The notes under the pieces: generated by a model
The model's database searches: none
Told to the model about the DNA's origin: nothing
Seen by the model: only the letters and a program-made list of their open reading frames with translations
Part shown: in pieces, positions 33,799-41,203 of the stretch
Numbering within the stretch: position 1 is the stretch's first letter
Layout of the letters: every line of letters begins with the position of its first letter
Source: Bifidobacteriaceae bacterium
GTDB lineage: Bacteria > Actinomycetota > Actinomycetes > Actinomycetales > WQXJ01
Length of the DNA stretch: 42,602 nucleotides
Reading direction: 5' to 3'
Assembly: GCA_031278655.1 (NCBI GenBank)
Contig: JAITJZ010000125.1
Location: 1-42,602, forward strand
Position numbers and translations under genes: made by a program

Positions 33799-33831
33799 CC
33801 GTTCAGAACGCCTGATGGCGAACCTGAACGG
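33799..33831 (-). other. Nested hairpin between the two tRNA genes
   Basis: CCGTTCAG (33799-33806) and CTGAACGG (33824-33831) form an outer stem, with CGCC/GGCG (33809-33812, 33817-33820) nested inside. It fills most of the spacer between tRNA-Asp and tRNA-Phe and may guide processing. Confidence 0.45.
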
Positions 33832-33838
33832 CCGTCAG

Positions 33839-33912
33839 CGACCCCGACGGGACTTGAACCCGCGACCTCCGCCGTGACAGGGCGGCGCGCTAACCAACTG
33901 CGCCACGGGGCC
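33839..33912 (-). tRNA. tRNA-Asp (anticodon GTC)
   Basis: On the minus strand: acceptor GGCCCCG (33912-33906) with CGGGGTC (33846-33840), including a G-U pair. The D arm has TGGCGCAGTTGGTTAGCGC, the anticodon loop CTGTCAC gives GTC, and the T loop is TTCAAGT. The discriminator is G (33839), as expected for tRNA-Asp. CCA is not encoded. Confidence 0.93.
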
Positions 33913-34074
33913 TCAAACGCGCCTGAGGCGCGGTCTAAAAGCATGCCATTGGTTCGCCCCGCTGTCCAATCGACGGCCGCTTCGCCCAGCGGCGGGCGCC
34001 GGCCCGCCGGGGGACGGGTCGCAGCCGCCCCGGGCCGGTGGCCGATGCCGCCCGGTCACCCTCGCGGGCGGGGT

Positions 34075-34638
34075 TCAGCTATGGGCCAGTTCGACCCCGG
34101 CCGCCGTCATGCGCTCCCGGGCGGCGGCGCCTGATTCGGGCGAGACCGGCGCTGTCAGATCGGTCAGCACGCGGGCGGCGAAGCCGTGGCCGACGGCGTC
34201 GACAGCGGTCGCGGCGACGCAATGCGACTCCGCCAACCCGACCACGTCCACCTGGGTGACCCCGGCCTGACGGAGGATTTCCGCCAAAGTCCGGCCGGCG
34301 GCATCGGACCCCTCAAAACCGGAGTAGGCGGCGGCGTGCTGGCCCTTCTTGATGGCCGCGTCCGCGGCCAAACCGGCCAAGGCGGGGTGAAGCTCGCCGC
34401 CCGGCGAGCCGGCCAGGCCGTGCGGCGGCCAACTGTCGACAAAATCGGGCGTCTCGGAGAAATGCGCCCCGGGGTCGATGTGCCAGTCCTGGGTGGTGAC
34501 GATGAGGGCGTAGTCGTCGCGGTGGGTGGCGGCGTGGGCGGCCACGCGCGCGGCGACGGCGTTGCCTCCGGCCACCGGCAGCTCGCCGCCCTCGCAGAAG
34601 GTCGGCTGGAGGTCGACGATGATCAGCGCTGAGGTCAT
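34075..34638 (-). CDS. Nicotinamidase / isochorismatase-family hydrolase
   Basis: A 187-residue cysteine hydrolase. [15 protein letters not shown] supplies the catalytic Asp, [13 protein letters not shown] the metal ligands (Asp, two His), IKKGQ the Lys, and [15 protein letters not shown] the nucleophilic Cys. This set matches nicotinamidases (PncA), which turn nicotinamide into nicotinate for NAD salvage. The motif AESHC differs from the usual T/D-Y/H-C context, so another amide substrate is possible. ATG 34638, divergent from metG with 44 bp between. Confidence 0.85.
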   Translation of the reverse strand: MTSALIIVDLQPTFCEGGELPVAGGNAVAARVAAHAATHRDDYALIVTTQDWHIDPGAHFSETPDFVDSWPPHGLAGSPGGELHPALAGLAADAAIKKGQHAAAYSGFEGSDAAGRTLAEILRQAGVTQVDVVGLAESHCVAATAVDAVGHGFAARVLTDLTAPVSPESGAAARERMTAAGVELAHS

Positions 34639-34668
34639 GTCCTGAGGATACGCGCCCGGCGCCCCAAG

Positions 34669-34674
34669 TAGGCT
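34669..34674 (+). promoter_or_regulatory. Leaderless-type -10 element (TAGGCT) of metG
   Basis: TAGGCT lies eight nt before the ATG at 34683 in the 44-bp divergent spacer; no Shine-Dalgarno is visible. Confidence 0.45.
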
Positions 34675-34682
34675 GGTGCCTC

Positions 34683-36518
34683 ATGAATCGTGTTTTGTCC
34701 GCCGTGGCTTGGCCTTACGCCAACGGGCCGAGGCACATCGGCCATGTGGCCGGCTTCGGCGTCCCCTCCGACGTGTTCTCGCGCTACATGCGCATGACTG
34801 GCAGCGACGTGCTGATGGTTTCCGGCACCGATGAGCACGGCACGCCGATCCTGGTCCAGGCGGAGGAGGAGGGGATCGGGGCGCAGGACCTGGCGGACCG
34901 CTACAACCGGGTCATTGTCGAGGATCTGCATCGGCTTGGCCTGGCCTATGACTTGTTCACCCGCACCACCACCCGCAATCATTACGCGGTGGTCCAGGAG
35001 ATGTTCCGCACCGTCCACAAGAACGGCTATATGGTCGAGAAGACCACCATGGGCGCGATCTCACCGTCGACCGGGCGGACTTTGCCGGACCGGTTCATCG
35101 AGGGCACCTGCCCGATTTGCGGCTTCGACGGGGCCCGCGGGGATCAATGCGACAATTGCGGCAATCAGCTCGATCCCATTGACTTGATCAATCCGCGTTC
35201 GCGTATAAACGGCGAGACGCCGAAATTCGTTCAGTCGAATCACTTTTTCCTTGATTTGCCGTCATTGGTCGAGGCTTTGGCGGCGTGGTTGGAGACACGC
35301 TCCGATTGGCGGCCGAATGTTCTGAAGTTTTCCTTCAACTTGCTTGAGGACGTCCGGCCCCGGGCCATGACCCGCGACATCGATTGGGGCATCCCGGTGC
35401 CTTTGGCGGGCTGGAGTGACAATCCCAACAAGCGCATTTACGTTTGGTTTGACGCGGTGGTCGGGTATTTGTCGGCGTCGATCGAGTGGGCGCGGCGGCG
35501 GGCGGAGAAGACCGGCCAGGCCGCCGATGCCGAGTCGTGGCGCCAGTGGTGGAACTCGCCCGAGGCGCGCTCCTACTATTTCATGGGCAAGGACAACATC
35601 ACTTTCCATTCCCAGATTTGGCCGGCGGAATTGCTTGGCTATAACGGCGCCGGTTCGCGCGGCGGCCAGCCCGGTGTTTATGGCGACTTGAATCTGCCGA
35701 CGGAGGTTGTGTCCTCGGAGTTCTTGAACATCAGCGGGCAGCAGTTTTCTTCGTCGCGCGGGCGGGTGATTTTGGTGCGCGACATGCTGGCGCGCTACCA
35801 GCCGGACGCTTTGCGTTATTTCATCGCCGTGGCCGGGCCGGAGACCCAGGACGCCGAGTTCACCTGGGAGGAATTCGTCCGCCGGACCAATTCGGAGTTG
35901 GTGGCCGGCTGGGGGAACCTGGTCAATCGCACGGCGAATCTGATCCACAAGAATCTGGGGGTGATTCCGCCGCCGCCGGCGGCGCCCGCCGCCGTCGACC
36001 TGACCGTCCTCAGGGCCACGGAGTTGGCCTTCGGCGAGGTTGGGCGGGCGATCAAGGCGCATCGCCAAAAGGCCGCGATCAACGCCGCCATGAAGGCGGT
36101 CAGCGAGGTCAACAAGTATCTGGCGGACACGGCGCCTTGGAAGTTGGCCAAGGGCGAGGCTGAAGACCGTCAGCGGATGGCGGAGGTCCTGCACGTGGCG
36201 GCGCAATGTGTTTCTGATTGCAACACTTTGCTGGCGCCGTTCCTGCCTCATTCGGCCAGGGCCGTGGACGCGGCCCTGGGCTACGACCGGCCTTTCGGCG
36301 ACGCGCCGGTGATCGAGGAGGTCACCGACTTGGACGATCCGACGCGTTCTTACCCGATCATCACAGGGGATTATGGGCGCGATGGCGGCCGGCCGGCGCC
36401 TTCTTGGCGGCGTCAGCCGGTGGCGGTGGGCCAGGCGGTCCCGCCCGCCCAACCGGTTTTCACCAAACTCGACCCGGCCGTGGTGGCGGCCGAGAACGCC
36501 CGCCTGGCGGCCGAATAA
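34683..36518 (+). CDS. metG: Methionyl-tRNA synthetase
   Basis: A 611-residue class I synthetase that charges tRNA-Met. The HIGH motif is at 18-21 ([12 protein letters not shown]), [11 protein letters not shown] follows, and a zinc knot is formed by [18 protein letters not shown]. The KMSKS equivalent is FSSSRG. The anticodon-binding helical domain contains [12 protein letters not shown]. There is no C-terminal tRNA-binding extension. The middle of the gene (about 35,160-35,480) is clearly richer in T/A third positions (TTG, TTT, AAT) than its neighbours. tatD begins four bases after the stop. Confidence 0.96.
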   Translation: MNRVLSAVAWPYANGPRHIGHVAGFGVPSDVFSRYMRMTGSDVLMVSGTDEHGTPILVQAEEEGIGAQDLADRYNRVIVEDLHRLGLAYDLFTRTTTRNHYAVVQEMFRTVHKNGYMVEKTTMGAISPSTGRTLPDRFIEGTCPICGFDGARGDQCDNCGNQLDPIDLINPRSRINGETPKFVQSNHFFLDLPSLVEALAAWLETRSDWRPNVLKFSFNLLEDVRPRAMTRDIDWGIPVPLAGWSDNPNKRIYVWFDAVVGYLSASIEWARRRAEKTGQAADAESWRQWWNSPEARSYYFMGKDNITFHSQIWPAELLGYNGAGSRGGQPGVYGDLNLPTEVVSSEFLNISGQQFSSSRGRVILVRDMLARYQPDALRYFIAVAGPETQDAEFTWEEFVRRTNSELVAGWGNLVNRTANLIHKNLGVIPPPPAAPAAVDLTVLRATELAFGEVGRAIKAHRQKAAINAAMKAVSEVNKYLADTAPWKLAKGEAEDRQRMAEVLHVAAQCVSDCNTLLAPFLPHSARAVDAALGYDRPFGDAPVIEEVTDLDDPTRSYPIITGDYGRDGGRPAPSWRRQPVAVGQAVPPAQPVFTKLDPAVVAAENARLAAE

Positions 36519-36522
36519 GCCG

Positions 36523-37368
36523 ATGGCCCAAGACCGCAGTTATCCGCCGCCGCCGGCGGCGCTGCCTCACCCTGTGACCGACAATCACGCCCATGTCGAG
36601 CCGTTTCAGCATTTCCCGGCCGCGCCTTTGGATTTGGAGCGGCAGGTGGCGGCCGCGGCCGCCGTGGGCGTCAGCCGAATGGTGCAGTGCGGCTGCGATC
36701 TGGCGGCGGCGCGTTGGACGGTCGAGGTGGCGGTTCGCCAGCCGAGCGTTGTTGGCGCCATCGCCTTGCACCCGAACGATGTCGCGCGCCTGGTCCCAGC
36801 CGGGGCCTACGCCTCAGCCCTGGCTGAGATCGCCGATTTGGCGCGCTCCTGCGACAGGATCAGGGCCGTGGGGGAGACCGGCTTGGATTATTTCCGCACC
36901 GGGCCGGAGGGGCGCCCGGCCCAGCGGGAGGGGTTCCGCGATCACATCGCTTTGGCCAAGGAACTCGATTTGGCGCTGCAAATCCATGACCGCGACGCCC
37001 ATGGGGACATCGTGGCGACGCTGGTCGATCAGGGCGCGCCGGACAGGACCGTCTTCCATTGCTTCTCCGGCGACCGCGAATTGGCGGCCGTCGCCGCCAG
37101 CCACGGCTGGTATTGCTCCTTCGCCGGCCCGGTCACTTTCAAAGCCAATGAGGAATTGCGGTTGGCCGTCAGCGAACTGCCGCCGGAATTGGTGCTGGTC
37201 GAAACCGATTCGCCGTATCTGACGCCGGACCCTTTCCGGGGCCGGCCGAACGCGCCCTACATGGTCCCGCTGACAATGGCGGTGCTGGCTGAGCGGATGG
37301 GCTTGGGACTGGAGGCGGCGTGCCGCCAGATTCAGGAGAACACCACCCGCGTCTACGGCGATTGGTGA
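36523..37368 (+). CDS. TatD family metal-dependent hydrolase
   Basis: A 281-residue TIM-barrel hydrolase: TDNHAHVEPF (metal-binding HxH), AVGETGLDYF (Glu ligand), LQIHDRDAH, TVFHCFSGD and LVETDSPYLTPDPFRGRPN all match TatD. Family members have 3'-5' DNase activity or act on D-aminoacylated products. ATG 36523 is chosen because it is four bases after the metG stop and precedes the conserved first strand; the frame runs back into metG. It is probably cotranscribed with metG. Confidence 0.9.
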   Translation: MAQDRSYPPPPAALPHPVTDNHAHVEPFQHFPAAPLDLERQVAAAAAVGVSRMVQCGCDLAAARWTVEVAVRQPSVVGAIALHPNDVARLVPAGAYASALAEIADLARSCDRIRAVGETGLDYFRTGPEGRPAQREGFRDHIALAKELDLALQIHDRDAHGDIVATLVDQGAPDRTVFHCFSGDRELAAVAASHGWYCSFAGPVTFKANEELRLAVSELPPELVLVETDSPYLTPDPFRGRPNAPYMVPLTMAVLAERMGLGLEAACRQIQENTTRVYGDW

Positions 37369-37502
37369 AGATTTGGTGAAAGTACGGAGGCGCCAGCGTT
37401 CGGATTGATATTTGATGCGGTATTAGGAGTCGCGTCATCGCGGCAAATCGGTTAGGGTCGAACAGACCGACGTACCCGACCCTTCCCGGGAGCAATAGCA
37501 TC

Positions 37503-38741
37503 TTGTCGATGACACACCCGTGCGGCCACGCCGCACCACGCCGCCGGAGCCAACTCCGTCAGGCCGCCAAACGCGGCCGGGCGTGGCGAATGGCGGCCCG
37601 CGTGACCGTCCTAGCCGTGGCCGCCGCTGGGATCGTCGGCTTCAGCGCCGCCCACAAGAACGTCACCATCACGGTTGACGGCGAGTCCCGCGAAGTCACC
37701 ACCTTCGCCGGTTCGGTCCAAGGCGTGCTGGCCCAAGAACACATCACCTACACGGACAAAGACCTGGTGGCGCCGGGCCTCGACGCGGCCGTGCCGCGTT
37801 CCGGTCAGATCGTGGTGCGCACCGCCCGGCCCATGGAATTGACCATCGACGGCCAGGCCCAGACCATCTGGACCACCGCCGCCACCGTCGAAGAAGCCCT
37901 GGCGGACTTGGGCGTGCGCTCCGACGAGGCGCAGTTGTCTGTCTCCAGGCGGGCCGCGATCGAGCGCCTGGTCGGCGTGGTCAACGTCTCGACGCCCAAA
38001 GCCCTGACCGTCTCGGTCGACGGCGCCGTCATGAACGCCTACTCCAACGCCGCCACCGTGCGCGAGCTGCTGGGCGAGATGGGCGTCATCCTGGCCGAAG
38101 CCGACCTGGTCACGCCCGGCCTCGATGAAATCCCGGCCAACGGCCAGGAGATCGTCATCGAGCGGGCCGTGTCCACCAGCGGCACCGAAGTCATCGCCGT
38201 GCCCTTCGCCACCGTCGAGAAGCCCGACCCGACCATGGCCAAAGGCGCCAAGAAGATCCAGACCGCCGGTGTGGCGGGACAGAAAGTGGTCACCTACTCG
38301 GTGACCATGGCCGGCGGCCAAGAAGTCAGCCGCCAGGTCATCCTCGAGGCGATGACCGCGCAACCGGTCGATCAGGTGATCCTGGTCGGCACCAAGCAGA
38401 CCTCGGTCCCACCGGCCGTCTCCGTCAACGTCGACCCCGGCAGCGCGCAGGGGATCGCCAAGCAGATGATGCTCGACTCCTACGGCTGGGGCGACGACCA
38501 GTTCGCCTGCCTGGTGTCGCTCTGGCAGCGCGAGTCCGGCTGGAAGGTCAACGCCACCAACCGCTCGTCCGGGGCCTACGGCATACCGCAATCCCTGCCC
38601 GGCTCGAAGATGGCCTCGGCCGGGTCAGACTGGCAGACCAACCCGGCCACGCAGATCAAGTGGGGCCTCGGTTACATCGCCGGGCGCTACAAGACTCCCT
38701 GCGGCGCCTGGGACGCCTTCCAATCAAAGGGTTGGTACTGA
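37503..38741 (+). CDS. Secreted cell-wall lytic protein with DUF348 and G5 domains
   Basis: A 412-residue exported protein in the place of rpfB. A basic N-terminus and one membrane/signal segment (about 30-48) are followed by three DUF348 repeats (about 52-95, 110-150, 165-205), a G5 domain (about 213-290) and a C-terminal SLT/APF-like lytic domain (about 315-412; DSYGWGDDQFACLVSLWQRE, SGAYGIPQSLPGSKM). The C-terminus is not the canonical Rpf domain. It probably cleaves or remodels peptidoglycan. TTG 37503 has GGGAG about ten nt upstream; ATG 37509 is an alternative. TAGGGT at 37452 is a candidate -10. Confidence 0.88.
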   Translation: MSMTHPCGHAAPRRRSQLRQAAKRGRAWRMAARVTVLAVAAAGIVGFSAAHKNVTITVDGESREVTTFAGSVQGVLAQEHITYTDKDLVAPGLDAAVPRSGQIVVRTARPMELTIDGQAQTIWTTAATVEEALADLGVRSDEAQLSVSRRAAIERLVGVVNVSTPKALTVSVDGAVMNAYSNAATVRELLGEMGVILAEADLVTPGLDEIPANGQEIVIERAVSTSGTEVIAVPFATVEKPDPTMAKGAKKIQTAGVAGQKVVTYSVTMAGGQEVSRQVILEAMTAQPVDQVILVGTKQTSVPPAVSVNVDPGSAQGIAKQMMLDSYGWGDDQFACLVSLWQRESGWKVNATNRSSGAYGIPQSLPGSKMASAGSDWQTNPATQIKWGLGYIAGRYKTPCGAWDAFQSKGWY

Positions 38742-38787
38742 TCCCGGCGAGGGGGCCGCGCCCGGCCCCCGGCCGCCCGCGCCGCTG

Positions 38788-39891
38788 ATGGCCGAATCGG
38801 CGCTGCTGACGCCAACCGATGTTCTGGCGCTTGTGCGCCGCCTGGGCCTGCGCCCGGCCAAGGCCCTGGGCCAGAACTTCGTGGTCGATCCTTCTCAGGT
38901 CCGCCGCATCGTGGCGGCGGCCGACTTGGCGCCCGGTCAGGCGGTGGTCGAGGTCGGGCCCGGCCTGGGCTCGTTGACCCTGGGGCTGGCGGCGGCGGGC
39001 GCGGATGTGACCGCCGTCGAGATCGATCCGACCTTGGCTTCGGCGCTGGCCGCGACCGTGGCGGAACGTCTGGCCGGGGCTGGGGCTGGGACTGGCGCTG
39101 GGGCTGGGGCTGGGGCTGGGGCTGGCGCTGGGACTGGCGCGACGGCATCGGCGGGGGGCCCGGCGGGAACGACGGCCGGGCGCTTGACGGTGGTGAACGC
39201 CGACGCGCTGGCGTTGGACGCCCTGCCGGACCCCCAGCCGACCGCCCTGGTCGCCAACCTGCCCTACTCGGTGGCCGTCAAAGTGCTGCTGCGCTTCCTG
39301 GAGCGGTTCGGCTCGATCCGGCGGGCGTTGGTGATGGTGCAGGCCGAGGTCGCCGCCCGCTTGGTGGCCGGGCCCGGTTCGCGCGTTTACGGCCTGCCCA
39401 GCGTCAAGGCCGCCTGGTGGGCGTCGGCGCGGCCGGCCGGCACGGTGCCGCGCAGCGCCTTCTACCCGGTGCCGCGCGTCGATTCGGCCTTGGTTCGGTT
39501 GGAGCGCCGGCCGCCGCCGGTTGGCGCGCCGCCCCGGCAACAGGTCTTCGCGGTGGCCGATGCCGCCTTCGCCGCCAGGCGCAAGACCTTGCGCGCCGCT
39601 TTGGCCGGTTTGGCAGGCGGGGCGGGGCGGGCGGAGGCCGCCCTGCGGGCGGCCGGGATCGACCCGTCGGCGCGGGGCGAGACCCTTGATGTGGCGGGCT
39701 TCGCCCGCTTGGCGGCCGCGCTCGCGGCCGAGGGCGTCTTCGCGGCCCGGGCCGGAGGCGGCGGTGGCGGTGGCGGGCGCGGTGGCGCTCGCGGGCGCGG
39801 GGCCGCGAGTCAGCCGGCTGGCGCCGGTGGGCCGAGCGGCGTGGAGACCGGCGCTGGCGTGGACATGGGCGGCGTCGATGGTGGCCTCTGA
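38788..39891 (+). CDS. rsmA: 16S rRNA dimethyladenosine transferase with repeat insertion
   Basis: A 367-residue methyltransferase that dimethylates two adenines near the 3' end of 16S rRNA. KALGQNFVVDPSQVRRIV, VVEVGPGLGSLTLGLA (SAM motif I), VEIDPTLA, VVNADALALD and the catalytic VANLPYSVAVKVL are intact. Between VEIDP and VVNAD is an insertion of about 30 residues of Ala-Gly/Thr-Gly repeats (39076-39140) ending in a GACGGCATCGG copy (39141-39151). The C-terminus has an extra Gly/Ala-rich tail of about 45 residues. Typical members are about 270-290 residues. It overlaps ispE by 14 bases. Confidence 0.95.
   Translation: MAESALLTPTDVLALVRRLGLRPAKALGQNFVVDPSQVRRIVAAADLAPGQAVVEVGPGLGSLTLGLAAAGADVTAVEIDPTLASALAATVAERLAGAGAGTGAGAGAGAGAGAGTGATASAGGPAGTTAGRLTVVNADALALDALPDPQPTALVANLPYSVAVKVLLRFLERFGSIRRALVMVQAEVAARLVAGPGSRVYGLPSVKAAWWASARPAGTVPRSAFYPVPRVDSALVRLERRPPPVGAPPRQQVFAVADAAFAARRKTLRAALAGLAGGAGRAEAALRAAGIDPSARGETLDVAGFARLAAALAAEGVFAARAGGGGGGGGRGGARGRGAASQPAGAGGPSGVETGAGVDMGGVDGGL
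39076..39140 (+). repeat. Hexanucleotide repeat inside rsmA
   Basis: A run of GGGGCT-type hexamers (variants GGGACT and GGCGCT) encoding Ala-Gly and Thr-Gly dipeptides. It keeps the frame and lies in a surface loop of the methyltransferase core, immediately before a dispersed-motif copy. Confidence 0.85.
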
Positions 39892-40861
39892 CGGGACGCG
39901 AGGCGGGGGCCGGCGGCAGAACGCGGGCGGGCCGGTGGTGGCCACGGCCCCGGCCAAGATCAATCTGGCGCTGCGCGTCGGGCCTCGGCGGGCGGACGGC
40001 TACCACCCCTTGAACAGCCTGTTTCACGCGGTTGACCTGGTGGAACGGGTGACGGTGGGGCCGGCGTTGGCGGGCGGCGACGAATTGTCAGTGAGCGGGC
40101 GCGGGGCCGGTTCGGTCCCCTTGGACCAGACCAACCTGGTTTGGCGGGCGGCGGCGTTGGCGCGCCGCGAGGGTGGGCGGCGCGGCGATCCCGTCCGCCT
40201 GCGGATCGACAAGGCCATCCCGGTGGCCGGTGGTTTGGCGGGCGGCAGCGCCGACGCCGCCGCCGCGCTGGTCGCCCTCAACCGCTTCTGGGGCTTGGGA
40301 CTGGCGGGGGCGCGACTGATCGAGCTGGCGGCCGAGTTGGGATCCGACGTGCCCTTCGCCGTGCTGGGCGGCAACGCCATCGGGCAAGGACGAGGCGAAA
40401 CCCTGCGGCCGCTGGCCGCCGCCGCGCCCGGGACGGCGGGTGCGTTGGAATGGGTGCTGGTGACCTCCGGCGAAGGCATGTCGACGCCGGCGGTGTTCGC
40501 GCACTTCGACGCGCTTGGCCTGGCGGCCGGCCGGTCCGAGCCGCCGCCCATCCCGCCCGGGCTGCTGGCGGGCTTGGCGGCCGGCGATCCGTCGCTGGTC
40601 GGGGCGAACTTGGTCAACGATCTCCAGCCAGCGGCCCTGGACCTGCGCCCCGACTTGGGGCACGTCATCGGACAAGCCCTGGCGGCCGGGGCGGTCGGCG
40701 CCGTCGTCTCCGGCTCGGGCCCAACGCTCGCCTGCCTGGCCGAATCGGCGCCGGCGGCCGACGCCCTGGCCCGTGACCTGGCGGCGCGGCTGGCTGGCAC
40801 CCACCCGCCCGGCTCGATCCTGCGGGCCGCCGGCCCGGCCCCCGGCGCCGCCATCGCCTGA
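39878..40861 (+). CDS. ispE: 4-diphosphocytidyl-2-C-methyl-D-erythritol kinase
   Basis: A 327-residue GHMP kinase of the MEP pathway. APAKINLALRVGPRRADGYH (N-terminal substrate motif), IPVAGGLAGGSADAAAAL (ATP-binding glycine loop), LGSDVPFAVLGG and the late VVSGSGPTLACL are diagnostic. It phosphorylates CDP-methylerythritol. ATG 39878 overlaps the rsmA stop; GTG 39881 is an alternative. The last codons and following bases (40841-40883) are duplicated just downstream (40905-40947), an untranslated second copy of the gene's end. Confidence 0.95.
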   Translation: MVASDGTRGGGRRQNAGGPVVATAPAKINLALRVGPRRADGYHPLNSLFHAVDLVERVTVGPALAGGDELSVSGRGAGSVPLDQTNLVWRAAALARREGGRRGDPVRLRIDKAIPVAGGLAGGSADAAAALVALNRFWGLGLAGARLIELAAELGSDVPFAVLGGNAIGQGRGETLRPLAAAAPGTAGALEWVLVTSGEGMSTPAVFAHFDALGLAAGRSEPPPIPPGLLAGLAAGDPSLVGANLVNDLQPAALDLRPDLGHVIGQALAAGAVGAVVSGSGPTLACLAESAPAADALARDLAARLAGTHPPGSILRAAGPAPGAAIA

Positions 40862-40947
40862 CCCCTGGCCGCCGCCAGGCCCGGTCTGGGTCGAGCGGTC
40901 CACGCCCGGCGCCGCCATCGCCTGACCCCTGCCCGCCGCCAGGCCCG
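40841..40947. repeat. Tandem duplication of the ispE 3' end
   Basis: A 43-bp sequence covering the last ispE codons and trailing bases (40841-40883) recurs at 40905-40947 with one mismatch, period 64. The stretch 40862-41196 between ispE and the DUF559-type gene contains this, the 31-bp leader repeat and hairpins A and B. I see no other gene there. Confidence 0.85.
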
Positions 40948-40958
40948 GCGCGCCCCGC

Positions 40959-40989
40959 CCCGGCGCCGCTGAAGTGGTGCTGGAACACG
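40959..40989. repeat. Array leader repeat, copy 1
   Basis: A 31-bp sequence beginning CCCGGCGCCGCTGAAGTGGT that directly precedes hairpin A. It recurs at 42281-42311 before hairpin C with one base changed. It appears to mark the left end of each array block. Confidence 0.85.
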
Positions 40990-41032
40990 TAACCCCGGTC
41001 AAGTTCGCGCGCCTGCAACTTGACCGGGGTTA
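40990..41032. repeat. Hairpin repeat A
   Basis: A perfect 16-bp inverted repeat, TAACCCCGGTCAAGTT (40990-41005) and AACTTGACCGGGGTTA (41017-41032), around the 11-nt loop CGCGCGCCTGC. It is 3' of ispE. A conserved spacer (41033-41152) follows, starting GCTGCTTGG and containing GGGACCGGGCGCTGGTTGAA. Confidence 0.93.
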
Positions 41033-41152
41033 GCTGCTTGGCTGGGCTCGGCTGGGACCGGGCGCTGGTTGAACGGTGGCCGCCGCACCGCTGTGAGCAG
41101 CGACGCCGCCGCCCCTGCGGCGGGTTGGGCTTGGCGCCGGGGCCGTGGCGCG

Positions 41153-41203
41153 CACGTAACCCCGGTCAAGTTCGCGCGCCTGCAACTTGACCGGGGTTAC
41201 GTG
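41153..41203. repeat. Hairpin repeat B (extended stem)
   Basis: The same 16-bp stem and loop as A, extended to a perfect 20-bp palindrome by CACG and CGTG at the ends. It lies 167 bp after A. Its right arm contains the TAA stop codon (41197-41199, minus strand) of the DUF559-type gene. Confidence 0.93.

Noticed and set aside
37369-37502. c-di-AMP (ydaO-type) riboswitch before the lytic-protein gene
   Set aside because: Actinobacterial rpf genes often have one, but this 134-bp spacer lacks the conserved ydaO core and is short; only a -10-like TAGGGT is visible.
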